Source: UBA4615 sp964399635 (GTDB taxonomy: Bacteria; Pseudomonadota; Gammaproteobacteria; Burkholderiales; Burkholderiaceae_E). Taken from it: a stretch of 64,000 bases of DNA. This document shows positions 1 to 8,942 of the stretch, in pieces. Position 1 is the first letter of the stretch, and each line of letters starts with the position of its first letter. The position numbers and the translations under genes were made by a program. Where the stretch lies: contig CAYNRU010000003.1 in the NCBI GenBank assembly GCA_964399635.1, positions 95,600 through 159,599 on the forward strand, in the 5' to 3' direction. The notes below the pieces were generated by a model. The model was not told where the DNA came from, did no database searches, and saw only the letters and a list, made by a program, of their open reading frames with translations.

Positions 1-68
1 CAAGTCGAGGGCCGATCCGTGGCGTTTTGTTGGACAATGGGATGCCACCCGCCCTGGACCGCTACCCG

Positions 69-1502
69 ATGACCATCCCCCGCGCCACCAAGATCGTCGC
101 CACGCTCGGCCCCGCCTCGTCGGAGCCGGCGATGCTGCAGAAGATGATCCTCTCCGGCGTCAACGTCGTGCGCGTCAACTTCTCGCACGGCACGGCCGAC
201 GAGCACACGCGGGTCGTCGGGCTGGTGCGAGAGGTGGCCAACCGCCTGGGCCGCGACATCGGCGTGCTCGCCGACCTGCAGGGCCCCAAGATCCGGATCG
301 GCAAGTTCGCCGACGGCAAGGTCTCGCTGGTCGAGGGCGACCGCTTCACCTTCGACATCGACTGCGAGGTCGGCGACGAGACCCGCGTGGGGCTCGACTA
401 CAAGGACCTGGTTCACGACGTGAAGGCGGGCGACACGCTGCTGCTCAACGACGGCCGGATGATCATGCGCGCCGACCGCGTCACCGACCGCACGATCGAG
501 TGCACCGTGACCATCGGCGGCGTCCTGTCCAACCGCAAGGGCATCAACCGCCAGGGCGGCGGGCTGTCGGCACCCGCGCTGACCGCCAAGGACATGGACG
601 ACATCAAGACCGCGGTCGCGCTCGAGGCCGACTTCGTCGCGGTCTCGTTCCCGCGCAATGCGTCCGACATGTACATGGCGCGCGAGCTGACGCGCGCAGC
701 GGGCGGCCGCGCGCTGATGATCGCCAAGATCGAGCGCTACGAGGCGATCGGCAACCTAGAGGAGATCCTCCGCGCCTCCGACGGGATCATGGTCGCGCGC
801 GGCGACCTCGCGGTCGAGGTCGGCGATGCGGCGGTGCCGGCGCTGCAGAAGCGGATGATCCGCATGGCCAAGGACCTGAACAAGCTGACCATCACCGCGA
901 CCCAGATGATGGAGTCGATGATCGAGTCGCCTGTGCCCACCCGCGCCGAGGTGTCCGACGTCGCCAATGCGGTGCTCGACGGCACCGACGCGGTGATGCT
1001 GTCGGCCGAGACCGCCGCCGGCAAGTACCCGGTCGAGACCGTCGCCGCGATGGCGCGGGTCTGCGACGAGGCCGACCGGTCGGGCTCCTTCGCGCTCGAC
1101 AAGGAATTCCTGAACCGGACCTTCGGGCGCATCGACCAGGCGATCGCGATGGCCGCGCTGTTCACCGCCGCCCACATGAAGGTCAAGGCGATCGTGTCGC
1201 TGACCCAGTCCGGGTCGACGGCGCTGTGGATGTCGCGGCTGGACTCCGGCGTGCCGATCTACGCGCTGACGCCGGAGGAGGGCAGCCGGCGCCGGATGGC
1301 GCTGTACCGCGAGGTGCATCCGGTGCTGATGACCTTCAAGGCCGTCGACCGCGAAAACTTGCTGCTCGAGGCCGAGCAGAAGATGGTGGACCTGGGCATC
1401 GTCCAGCGCGGCGATCTGGTGCTGATGACCATCGGCTCGCCGATCGGCAAGTCGGGCGGGACCAACACGCTCAAGATCGTGCGGGTCGGCGAGCAGACCT
1501 GA
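69..1502 (+). CDS. pyk: Pyruvate kinase
   Basis: Catalyses phosphoenolpyruvate + ADP to pyruvate + ATP in the cytoplasm, the last step of glycolysis. The 477-residue product starts with the family N-terminus TKIVATLGPASSEP and carries the substrate-binding stretch VVRVNFSHG, the active-site region MIAKIERYEA, the Mg-binding motif MVARGDLAVEVG and the TATQMMESM segment. The C-terminal regulatory domain ends at KIVRVGEQT. Length is normal for bacterial Pyk. The frame is open 14 codons further upstream (from 27), but homologues begin at the MTIPRATK methionine, so 69 is chosen. fba follows 159 bases downstream on the same strand, an order common in Burkholderiales. Function is secure; the start is moderately sure. 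Confidence 0.96.
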   Translation: MTIPRATKIVATLGPASSEPAMLQKMILSGVNVVRVNFSHGTADEHTRVVGLVREVANRLGRDIGVLADLQGPKIRIGKFADGKVSLVEGDRFTFDIDCEVGDETRVGLDYKDLVHDVKAGDTLLLNDGRMIMRADRVTDRTIECTVTIGGVLSNRKGINRQGGGLSAPALTAKDMDDIKTAVALEADFVAVSFPRNASDMYMARELTRAAGGRALMIAKIERYEAIGNLEEILRASDGIMVARGDLAVEVGDAAVPALQKRMIRMAKDLNKLTITATQMMESMIESPVPTRAEVSDVANAVLDGTDAVMLSAETAAGKYPVETVAAMARVCDEADRSGSFALDKEFLNRTFGRIDQAIAMAALFTAAHMKVKAIVSLTQSGSTALWMSRLDSGVPIYALTPEEGSRRRMALYREVHPVLMTFKAVDRENLLLEAEQKMVDLGIVQRGDLVLMTIGSPIGKSGGTNTLKIVRVGEQT

Positions 1503-1661
1503 GGCGGCCGCGCCCCCGGGGGACGGGGCGCAGCCTGCGTGCGGTTTTGCCCCGCCCGCGGCCGTCCCGGGGCGCATAATCGAAGGGTTGGGACGTTCGC
1601 AGAGCCTCGGCCGGATCGGTCGTGTGCGGGGCTGTGCGAAACTTCACACAGGAGTCCGCCC

Positions 1662-2726
1662 ATGCCTCTCGTTTCGATGCGCCAGCTGCTCGACCATGCC
1701 GCCGAGAACGGCTACGGTATCCCCGCCTTCAACGTCAACAACCTCGAGCAGGTGCAGGCCATCATGTCGGCAGCCGCCGAGATCGACGCGCCGGTGATCA
1801 TGCAGGCCTCGGCCGGGGCCCGTAAGTACGCCGGCGAGCATTTCCTCAAGCACCTGATCCAGGCCGCGATCGAGTCCTACCCGAAGGTGCCCGTCGTGAT
1901 GCACCAGGACCACGGCCAGTCGCCCGTGATCTGCAGCGGCGCGATCGGCCTGGGCTTCTCGTCGGTGATGATGGACGGGTCGCTGGAGGAGGACGGCAAG
2001 ACGATCGCCAGCTACGACTACAACGTCGCGGTCACCCGCAAGGTCGTCGACATGGCGCACGCGGTCGGCGTGACGGTCGAGGGCGAGCTCGGCTGCCTCG
2101 GCTCGCTCGAGACGATGAAGGGCGACAAGGAGGACGGCCACGGCACCGACGCCACGATGACCCGCGAGCAGCTGCTGACCGATCCGGAGCAGGCCGCCGA
2201 CTTCGTGAGGCGCACCCAGGTCGATGCGCTCGCGATCGCGATCGGCACCTCGCACGGCGCCTACAAGTTCTCGCGCAAGCCGACCGGCGACATCCTCGCG
2301 ATCTCCCGCATCAAGGAGATCCACGCGCGCCTGCCCAACACCCACCTGGTGATGCACGGCTCGTCGTCGGTGCCGCAGGACCTGCTCGCCGAGATCCGCA
2401 AGTACGGCGGCGCCATGAAGGAGACCTACGGCGTGCCGGTCGAGGAGATCCAGGAGGCGATCAAGCACGGCGTGCGCAAGATCAACATCGACACCGACAT
2501 CCGGCTGGCGATGACCGCCGCGATCCGCCGCTTCTTCGCCGAGCATCCCGACAAGTTCGATCCGCGCGACTACCTGAAGCCCGCCCGCGAGGCGGCCAGG
2601 CAGATCTGCCTGCAGCGCTACCGCGAGTTCGGCTGCACGGGGCAGGGCTCCCGCATCCAGGCCGCGCCGCTGACGGCGATGGTCGAGAAGTACAGGTCGG
2701 GCGAGCTGGCTCAGACCGTCGCCTGA
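1662..2726 (+). CDS. fba: Fructose-bisphosphate aldolase, class II
   Basis: Zinc-dependent cleavage and synthesis of fructose 1,6-bisphosphate in glycolysis and gluconeogenesis. The 354-residue product starts MPLVSMRQLLDHAAENGYG. It has the zinc-site segment VVMHQDHGQSP, a second histidine region LVMHGSSSVP and the phosphate-binding segment KINIDTDIRLAMTAA. The length fits the longer class II subtype found in Calvin-cycle and betaproteobacterial enzymes. An AGGAG ribosome-binding site at 1650-1654 supports the ATG at 1662 over longer in-frame alternatives. In many Burkholderiales the next genes are purC, purE and purK; here they lie 13 kb away, behind an accessory block. Confidence 0.96.
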   Translation: MPLVSMRQLLDHAAENGYGIPAFNVNNLEQVQAIMSAAAEIDAPVIMQASAGARKYAGEHFLKHLIQAAIESYPKVPVVMHQDHGQSPVICSGAIGLGFSSVMMDGSLEEDGKTIASYDYNVAVTRKVVDMAHAVGVTVEGELGCLGSLETMKGDKEDGHGTDATMTREQLLTDPEQAADFVRRTQVDALAIAIGTSHGAYKFSRKPTGDILAISRIKEIHARLPNTHLVMHGSSSVPQDLLAEIRKYGGAMKETYGVPVEEIQEAIKHGVRKINIDTDIRLAMTAAIRRFFAEHPDKFDPRDYLKPAREAARQICLQRYREFGCTGQGSRIQAAPLTAMVEKYRSGELAQTVA

Positions 2727-2764
2727 CCGGACGGGCAGCGACGCGGCGGCGGCAGGATGGCGCG

Positions 2765-3721
2765 ATGACCCTTTCCGAGGCCGTGCCGCTGCGTACCCTG
2801 CTGATCGCGATGGGCGGCCTCGCGGTCGCGCTGGCGCTGATCGAGGGCGTGGTGCTGACGTGGCTGCGCCGCGGCTACGACTGGGGCGAGTCGCTCGCCT
2901 CGCTCGCGGTCGCGGTGGGGCGGCGGCTCTTCGAGGCCGTGCCGCTCGCGGTCGCGATGCCGGGCGGCTTCTGGCTCTACGAGCACCGCCTCTGGACCCT
3001 GCCGCTCGATGCCTGGTGGACCTGGCTCGCGCTCTTCGCGGGCGTCGAGTTCTGCTACTACTGGTACCACCGCTGCGCGCACCGGGTGCGCTGGTTCTGG
3101 GCGTCGCACGCGGTGCACCACAGCGCCAATGCGTTCAACCTCAGCGCCGCCTACCGGCTGAGCTGGACCGGCCGCCTCACCGGCACACTCGTGTTCTTCC
3201 TGCCGCTCGCCTGGCTGGGCTTCCCGCCGCAGGCGATCGCCGCGGCGTTCGTGCTGAACCTGCTCTACCAGTTCTGGATCCACGCCGGCTGGATCCCCCG
3301 GCTCGGCCCGCTCGAGGGCATCCTCAACACGCCGTCGGCGCACCGGGTGCATCACGCCGCGAACCTCGACTACCTCGACGCCAACTACGGCGGCGTGCTG
3401 CTGGTATTCGATCGTCTCTTCGGCACCTGGGTGCCCGAGCGCGACGACCTGCCGTGCCGATACGGACTGGTCGAGCCGCTGACCAGCCGCAACCCGTTCA
3501 GGATCGCGTTCTTCCAGTGGGTGGCGCTGCTGCGCGACCTGCGCGGCGCGCGCAGCCCGCGGGCGGTGGCGGGCTATCTGTTCGGGCCGCCGGGGTGGGC
3601 GCCCGACGGGCCGGGGACCACCACAGAGGCGTTGCGCGCCCGCGCCGCGCGGGCGGCCGCGCCGGGGCCGTCCGGGGCGGACGCGCCCGCGATGCCGCCG
3701 GCGGCCGCGCCAGCCCGCTGA
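2765..3721 (+). CDS. Sterol desaturase / fatty acid hydroxylase family membrane protein
   Basis: Membrane di-iron oxygenase of the fatty acid hydroxylase superfamily (PF04116 type), which hydroxylates or desaturates lipid chains. The product has 318 residues. Hydrophobic segments lie near residues 10-32, 58-72, 84-100 and 135-175. The iron-binding histidines are visible as H102-x3-H106 (YHRCAH), H115-x2-HH (HAVHH) and a later HRVHH near residue 195. The last 50 residues are rich in alanine and proline and probably disordered. It lies 38 bases after fba and 82 before a P450 on the same strand. The substrate is unknown; a membrane lipid, sterol-like compound or alkyl chain is possible. Family assignment is firm. 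Confidence 0.85.
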   Translation: MTLSEAVPLRTLLIAMGGLAVALALIEGVVLTWLRRGYDWGESLASLAVAVGRRLFEAVPLAVAMPGGFWLYEHRLWTLPLDAWWTWLALFAGVEFCYYWYHRCAHRVRWFWASHAVHHSANAFNLSAAYRLSWTGRLTGTLVFFLPLAWLGFPPQAIAAAFVLNLLYQFWIHAGWIPRLGPLEGILNTPSAHRVHHAANLDYLDANYGGVLLVFDRLFGTWVPERDDLPCRYGLVEPLTSRNPFRIAFFQWVALLRDLRGARSPRAVAGYLFGPPGWAPDGPGTTTEALRARAARAAAPGPSGADAPAMPPAAAPAR

Positions 3722-3803
3722 GCCTGCGCGCGTCCCGGCGGGGCCGGTAGCCGCGGGCCGGGCCAGCCGCCGTGCGCGGCCCGCATGCGCTACGATCGCC
3801 GGG

Positions 3804-5066
3804 ATGAGCGCCCCCCACTCGCCAGACGCCTCGTCGCGCAGCGCCGACGCCGCGATCGCGCGCGGCTTCCAGCTGTCCGAGCTGCCGCAGTCCTTCTACG
3901 ACGATCCGTACCCCACCTACCGCGCGCTGCGCGAGCACGACCCCGTGCGGGTGCTCGCCAACGGCAGCGTGTTCCTGACCCGCCACGAGGACGTGTCGGC
4001 GCTGTACCGCCTGGCCGGCGCGAGCTCCGACAAGCGCCGCGAGTTCGGGCCCAAGTTCGGGGACTCGCCGCTGTTCGAGCATCACACCAGCAGCCTGGTG
4101 TTCAACGATCCGCCCTTGCACACGCGGGTTCGCCGGCTGCTGCTCGGCGCGGTCAACCAGCGCGCCATCGGGCGGATGGAGCCGGCGGTGATCACGCTGG
4201 TCGACGGACTGCTCGACGCGCTCGCCGCGCGCGCCGCGGGAGGCCTGCCGGTGGACCTGATCGAGGACTTCGCGGCCGCGATCCCGGTCGAGGTGATCGG
4301 CAGTCTGCTGTCCTTTCCGCGCGAGGACCGCGGCCCGCTGCGCGGCTGGTCGCTCGCGATCCTGGCCGCACTCGAGCCCGCGCCCACGCCGGCGATGCTC
4401 GAGGCCGGCAACTGCGCGGTCACCGACTTCGTCGCCTACCTCAGGACCCTGATCGCGCACCGGCGCGCCCACCCGCTGGACCCCGAGGAGGACGTGCTGA
4501 CGCGGCTGATCCAGGGCGAGGTGGGCGGCGAGCGGCTCTCCGAGCGCGAGCTGCTGCACAACTGCATCTTCCTGCTGAACGCCGGCCACGAGACGACCAC
4601 CAACATGATCGGCAACGGCCTGCAGGCGTTGCTGGCCTTTCCGGACGAGCAACGGCGGCTCCGCGCGGATCCGTCGCTGCTGGGGTCGGCGGTCGAGGAG
4701 ATGCTGCGCTACGAGAGCCCGCTGCAGCTCAACAACCGCATGCTGACCGAGCCGGCTGACATTGGCGGGCGCCGCTTCGAGGCGGGCACCTTCGTGACCC
4801 TGTGCATCGGCGCGGCCAACCGCGATCCGGCGCAGTTCCCCGACCCCGACCGGTTCGACGTCGCGCGCCGCCCCAACCGCCAGCTTGCCTTTGGCCACGG
4901 TGAGCACGCGTGCGCCGGCATGAACGTCGCGCGGATGGAGGGCCGGCTCGCCGTGGGGCGGCTGCTCGCGCGCTTTGCGCGCATCGAGCCCGCCGGCCCG
5001 CCGCGTCGCGACCGCCGCGTGCGCTTTCGCGGCTTCACCAGCCTGCCGGCCCGCCTCGAGGCCTGA
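3804..5066 (+). CDS. Cytochrome P450 (first of two)
   Basis: Soluble haem-thiolate monooxygenase of 420 residues. The haem-binding loop FGHGEHACAGMN carries the axial cysteine C370, the I-helix oxygen-activation motif is AGHETTTN, and the K-helix ExxR is EEMLRYES (E-x-x-R). There is no membrane anchor, as expected for a bacterial class I P450. No ferredoxin or reductase gene is adjacent, so electrons must come from elsewhere, possibly from the ferredoxin at 12822. The stop codon at 5064-5066 abuts the GTG of the next gene, so the two are translationally coupled. A TACGAT hexamer at 3791-3796 lies just before the start and may be a -10 element. Substrate unknown. Confidence 0.9.
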   Translation: MSAPHSPDASSRSADAAIARGFQLSELPQSFYDDPYPTYRALREHDPVRVLANGSVFLTRHEDVSALYRLAGASSDKRREFGPKFGDSPLFEHHTSSLVFNDPPLHTRVRRLLLGAVNQRAIGRMEPAVITLVDGLLDALAARAAGGLPVDLIEDFAAAIPVEVIGSLLSFPREDRGPLRGWSLAILAALEPAPTPAMLEAGNCAVTDFVAYLRTLIAHRRAHPLDPEEDVLTRLIQGEVGGERLSERELLHNCIFLLNAGHETTTNMIGNGLQALLAFPDEQRRLRADPSLLGSAVEEMLRYESPLQLNNRMLTEPADIGGRRFEAGTFVTLCIGAANRDPAQFPDPDRFDVARRPNRQLAFGHGEHACAGMNVARMEGRLAVGRLLARFARIEPAGPPRRDRRVRFRGFTSLPARLEA

Positions 5067-5702
5067 GTGGGCGCGTTGGCTGCGGGGGGGCTGCGGCGGG
5101 CTGTCGCGATCGGCCTGGCGGCGGCACTGGCCGCGCAGACGGGCGCCGGCTGGGCACAGGACGGGCCCTCGATGCCGCGCGCCACGGTCACGCCTGCCGA
5201 GCCCGCCGGCGGGCGGGCGGTGCTGTCGGTGCCGGAGTTGCCTGCGCGCCGGGACGGGGCCGTGGCGCCCGTGTCCCCGACCGTCCCGGCCGACACCGGC
5301 CACCTGCAGCGCGACGCGCAGCGCCGCCTGCTCGAGCCGCCGCTGTCGAGGATCTTGCCGCAGGCCGATCCCGGCGGGATCGACCCGGCGCAGGCCGATG
5401 CGCTGCGCCGTTCGGGCGAGGGCGAGCGCGAGGCGCGGCAGCTGCGCGGAGGCCTGTCTCCGATGCCCGAGCCCACCCGCCGGATCGAGGTCGCGCCGAT
5501 GCCCCCGATGCCTGCGCCGCCTCGGGTCGCGCTGCCGCCGGCCGCGGGACAGCCGGGCGGCCCGCCGATCGGGCTGCCCACCTGCGGTCCGGCCGGCTGC
5601 TTCGATGCCAACGGCCGCGCGCTGGGTGGCGGCGCCGGTGGGGTGCTGATGACACCCGAGGGCCGCCCCTGCGTGCGCGTGGGCGCGCAGGCGGTCTGCT
5701 GA
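5067..5702 (+). CDS. Exported proline/alanine-rich hypothetical protein
   Basis: No recognised family. The GTG start directly follows the stop of the P450. The 211-residue product has an arginine-containing N-terminus and a hydrophobic core (VAIGLAAALAAQTGAGWAQ), a likely Sec signal cleaved after AQ near residue 31, so the mature protein is periplasmic. The mature part is rich in proline, arginine and alanine (for example APMPPMPAPPRVALPPA). It ends in a small, cysteine-bearing segment (TCGPAGCFDANGRALGGG, then CVRVGAQAVC) with four cysteines that could form disulfides. It may be a structural or chaperone-like envelope protein. Its coupling to the P450 may be positional only. Confidence 0.6.
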   Translation: MGALAAGGLRRAVAIGLAAALAAQTGAGWAQDGPSMPRATVTPAEPAGGRAVLSVPELPARRDGAVAPVSPTVPADTGHLQRDAQRRLLEPPLSRILPQADPGGIDPAQADALRRSGEGEREARQLRGGLSPMPEPTRRIEVAPMPPMPAPPRVALPPAAGQPGGPPIGLPTCGPAGCFDANGRALGGGAGGVLMTPEGRPCVRVGAQAVC

Positions 5703-5721
5703 ACCCCGCGCCCGCCTGCCC

Positions 5722-7278
5722 CTAGGGTCGGTAGCCGAACCCGGGCCGTCCCGGCATCCGCAGCGGCGCCGCCAGGCTCGCGAACCGGCACAGGTGCCGA
5801 CGGGTCTCGCGCGGATCGATGATCTCCTCGACTCCGAAGGCCTCTGCGGTGCGCAGCGGGTCCTGCAGCTTCTCGAGGCGCGCCTCGATCGCCGCGCGCT
5901 CGGCGGCCGGGTCGGGCGCCGCCTCGATCACCGCGCGGTAGGCGGCCGCGACCCCGCCCGCGATCGGCAGCGAGCCCCACTGCGCGCTCGGCCACGCGAT
6001 CCGCATGAAGCTGCGCGCGCCGTTGCGCTGCGCGAGCGCGGCCATCCCGAAGGCCTTGCGGACCATCACCGCGCACCAGGGCACCGTGCTCTGGCGTACC
6101 GCCACCAGCGCCTGCGAGCCGTATCGCATCACGCCCGAGCGCTCGGCGTCCGGCCCGATCAGGAATCCGGGGATGTCGACGAAGTGCACGACCGGCAGGT
6201 GGAAGGTCTGGGCGAGGTCGACCATCCGCACGACCTTGCGGCAGGCCTCGCTCGTCCAGGCGCCGCCGTAGTGGTACGGGTCGCTCGCGAGCACCGCGAC
6301 CGGCCAGCCGTCGAGCCGCGCCAGGCCGGTGATCACCGAGCGGCCCCAGCCCTGGCCGATCTCCATGAACGAGCCGCGGTCGGTCACCGACTCGACGATC
6401 GGGCGCATCTTGTAGACCCGCCGCGGATCGCGCGGCACCGCCGACAGCAGGGACGCGTCGTCGCGGTCGGGCGGGTCGTCGGCGGCGGGCACGGCGCGCG
6501 GCGCCAGCGCGTGCACCGACGGCGGCAGGTAGGACAGGAAGCGGCGCGCCCGCGCGAAGGCCTGCGCCTCGCTGTCGACCGCGTCGTCGATGGTGCCGGC
6601 GCGGGCGTGGAGCTCGGCGCCCCCGAGCGTCTCCTTGTCGATCGGGGTGCCGAAAGCGCGCTCCACCACCGGCGGGCCGGCGGCGAACAGCTGCGAGCTG
6701 CCCCGCACCATCAGCGAGTAGTGGCTCGCGCAGACCCGGGCCGCGCCCATGCCCGCGACCGAGCCCAGCCCGAGTGCCACGACCGGGATCTCCGACAGCG
6801 CGTCGAGCACCTCGGTGAACACCGCCACGTCGGGCAGGTAGGTGCGGCCCATGGTCTCGAGGTGCTTGACCGAGCCGCCGCCGCCGGTGCCGTCCACCAG
6901 CCGGACCAGCGGGACGCGCCAGCGCAGCGCATGGGTCTCGGCATGCGCGAACTTCTCGGCGACGCCGCCGTCGTTGGCGCCGCCGCGTACCGTGAAGTCG
7001 TCGCCGGTGACGAACACCGGGCGGCCGTCGATCACGCCGCGTCCGCAGATCAGGTTGGCCGGCGTGAAGCTCGCGAGCCGGCCGTCCGGGCCGTACTCGG
7101 GGAAGCCCGACACCGAGCCGATCTCGTCGAAGCTGCCCGGGTCGAGCAGCGCTTCGATGCGCTCGCGCACCGGCAGCTTGCCCGCCGCGCGGTGGCGCGC
7201 GACCTTGTCCGGGCCGCCGTGTCCGGCCGCGATCGCGCGGCGCCGCGCGATCTCGTCGAGCTCCGATTGCCAGCTCAT
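5722..7278 (-). CDS. Acyl-CoA carboxylase carboxyltransferase (beta) subunit, stand-alone
   Basis: Carboxyltransferase of the propionyl/methylcrotonyl/geranyl-CoA carboxylase family, 518 residues. It transfers CO2 from carboxybiotin to an acyl-CoA. Crotonase-fold features are visible: the N-terminal segment KLPVRERIEALLDPGSFDEIG, the oxyanion-type glycine run VDGTGGGGSVKHL, the GLGSVAGMGAARV segment, and a second-half HFVDIPGFLIGPDAE. No biotin carboxylase or biotin carrier gene is in the window, so a partner must be encoded elsewhere, or the protein acts as a decarboxylase-type relative. It diverges from the hyi-like gene across 153 bases. The acyl-CoA substrate cannot be read from sequence. 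Confidence 0.85.
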   Translation of the reverse strand: MSWQSELDEIARRRAIAAGHGGPDKVARHRAAGKLPVRERIEALLDPGSFDEIGSVSGFPEYGPDGRLASFTPANLICGRGVIDGRPVFVTGDDFTVRGGANDGGVAEKFAHAETHALRWRVPLVRLVDGTGGGGSVKHLETMGRTYLPDVAVFTEVLDALSEIPVVALGLGSVAGMGAARVCASHYSLMVRGSSQLFAAGPPVVERAFGTPIDKETLGGAELHARAGTIDDAVDSEAQAFARARRFLSYLPPSVHALAPRAVPAADDPPDRDDASLLSAVPRDPRRVYKMRPIVESVTDRGSFMEIGQGWGRSVITGLARLDGWPVAVLASDPYHYGGAWTSEACRKVVRMVDLAQTFHLPVVHFVDIPGFLIGPDAERSGVMRYGSQALVAVRQSTVPWCAVMVRKAFGMAALAQRNGARSFMRIAWPSAQWGSLPIAGGVAAAYRAVIEAAPDPAAERAAIEARLEKLQDPLRTAEAFGVEEIIDPRETRRHLCRFASLAAPLRMPGRPGFGYRP

Positions 7279-7431
7279 CGGGGCGTACCGGCCGGGGCCG
7301 GGCTCGGGCGTGCGTCGGACGATGTCATCGGGATCTCCGTGGCCGTGCGCGGGCCCGCCGGGGGCCGCCGGGGGCGCACTGTCCGCCGATTATAGGGTGG
7401 GGTACCCTGCACGCCTCACCGAGGAGATGCC

Positions 7432-8208
7432 ATGACCCGGCTGGCCGCCAACCTGTCGATGATGTACACCGAAGTGCCGTTTCTCGAGCGCTTCGGCGCG
7501 GCCGCGAAAGACGGCTTCAAGGCGGTCGAGTTCCTGTTCCCCTACGCGTTCGACAAGCAGGCGCTCGCCGGCGAGCTCGAGCGCCACGGCCTGCGGCAGG
7601 TGCTCTTCAACACCGTCCCCGGCGACTTCGACGCGGGCGAGCGGGGCATGGCCGCCGTGCCGGGGCGCGAGGCCGAGTTCCTTGCCGGCGTGGACCTCGC
7701 CATCGACTACGCGCGCGCGCTCAAGTGCCCGCGGCTCCACGCGATGGCCGGCCTGCTCCCGTCCGGGGCCGATCGGGGGCGCTGGCACGCCACCTACGTG
7801 GCCAACCTGCGCGAGGCGGCGCACCGCTGCGCGCAGGCGGGCATCACCCTGCTGGTCGAGCCGATCAACACACGCGACATCCCCGGTTACTTCCTGAACA
7901 CGCAGGCCGACGGCCACGCGCTGTGCGCGGAGGTGGGCGCATCCAACCTCAAGGTGCAGATGGACCTGTACCACTGCCAGATCGTCGAGGGCGATCTGGC
8001 CGCGAAGATCCGCCGCTACCTGCCGGGCGTGGGCCACGTGCAGATCGCGGGCGTGCCGCAGCGCCACGAGCCTGACCTGGGCGAGGTGAACTATCCCTAC
8101 CTGTTCGGGCTGCTCGATGAGCTCGGCTACGACGGCTGGATCGGCTGCGAGTACCGGCCTCGCGCCGGGACCTCCGCGGGCCTGGGCTGGGCCAAGCCCT
8201 ACTTATGA
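7432..8208 (+). CDS. hyi: Hydroxypyruvate isomerase family protein
   Basis: TIM-barrel sugar-phosphate-isomerase-like protein of the Hyi/OtnI family, 258 residues. Family members interconvert hydroxypyruvate and tartronate semialdehyde or 2-oxo-tetronates. Visible features are the N-terminus LAANLSMMYTEVPFLERF, the segment FNTVPGDFDAGERG, the metal/acid site LVEPINTRDIPGYF, the DLYHCQIVEGDL segment with a metal-binding histidine, and the C-terminal IGCEYRPRAGT. A GAGGAG ribosome-binding site ends about 7 bases before the ATG. Its stop overlaps the 3' end of the convergent TetR gene by 10 bases. No glyoxylate carboligase or tartronate semialdehyde reductase neighbours are present, so the exact substrate is open. 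Confidence 0.88.
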   Translation: MTRLAANLSMMYTEVPFLERFGAAAKDGFKAVEFLFPYAFDKQALAGELERHGLRQVLFNTVPGDFDAGERGMAAVPGREAEFLAGVDLAIDYARALKCPRLHAMAGLLPSGADRGRWHATYVANLREAAHRCAQAGITLLVEPINTRDIPGYFLNTQADGHALCAEVGASNLKVQMDLYHCQIVEGDLAAKIRRYLPGVGHVQIAGVPQRHEPDLGEVNYPYLFGLLDELGYDGWIGCEYRPRAGTSAGLGWAKPYL

Positions 8209-8906
8209 GTCCGCGGGCCGACGGCCCGCGCCTGCGTGGTGTCCGCCTGAGCCGAGGCCGCCGGCGCGGCGGCGCCCGCGGCCATGAACGCGATGATGTC
8301 CCGGACAACGGCCCGATATGCGCCGCGGTTGGCGGCGGTCACGCGCCCGTGCTCGGCGACCCAGCGCGCGATCGCGTAAGACGACTCGTGGTGGATGATC
8401 CGCACCCTGGCCGTGAAGACCGGCTCCGGCAGGTGCCTGAGCAGAGGGCGCGCCATCGAGCGGGCGCGGGTAACGCTGCTCAGCAACTCGGGATCGACGG
8501 TGTCCAGCAGCTTCATCCGGGTGTCGAAGAGCGCCTGCGCTAGCACCCGCACGTAGTTCGTGCCCCAGGGCGTGTCCTCGACGGCCTCGGCGAGCGCGCC
8601 GACCGCCGCCTCGACGATCGAGGCCACGCTGACGCCGGGCCCAGGGTCGCCGAGCGCGTCCAGCCGCCGGTGCCGGATGGCATCGATATTGCGCAACCGT
8701 CGCTCGATGAGCCTGCGGATCAGCGCCTCGCGCGAGCCGAAGTGATAGTGGGCGGCGGACAGGTTGGCCTGACCGCCCGCCAGCACGATCCTGCGGATCG
8801 AGACCGATGCGATGCCTTCCTCGGCGAACAGCCGTTCTGCGACGTCGAGCAGCCGGGTCGAGGTGGAGGAGGCGTCGTCTGGGTGACTGGAGGTCGGTGC
8901 GGACAT
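8199..8906 (-). CDS. TetR family transcriptional regulator
   Basis: One-component repressor of 235 residues. The N-terminal helix-turn-helix is at about residues 18-65: LLDVAERLFAEEGIASVSIR leads into the recognition helix region NLSAAHYHFGSREALIRRLI, typical of TetR proteins. The C-terminal two thirds are helical and variable and would form the ligand pocket and dimer interface. It is divergent from the Zn-alcohol dehydrogenase operon. The 126-base gap holds a perfect palindrome (ATCGTTAACGAT, 8954-8965) inside the spacer of the only strong promoter, so it probably represses that operon. An alcohol, aldehyde or fatty-acid derivative is a plausible inducer, by inference only. Confidence 0.92.
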   Translation of the reverse strand: MSAPTSSHPDDASSTSTRLLDVAERLFAEEGIASVSIRRIVLAGGQANLSAAHYHFGSREALIRRLIERRLRNIDAIRHRRLDALGDPGPGVSVASIVEAAVGALAEAVEDTPWGTNYVRVLAQALFDTRMKLLDTVDPELLSSVTRARSMARPLLRHLPEPVFTARVRIIHHESSYAIARWVAEHGRVTAANRGAYRAVVRDIIAFMAAGAAAPAASAQADTTQARAVGPRTHK

Positions 8907-8942
8907 CCTGGGGCGGAGGCGTCGCGGACGGATCCGGAACGG

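Noticed and set aside
1503..1661. A tRNA or riboswitch between pyk and fba.
   Set aside because: No cloverleaf or conserved aptamer could be drawn; only a CATAAT hexamer at 1575-1580 with no suitable -35 was seen.
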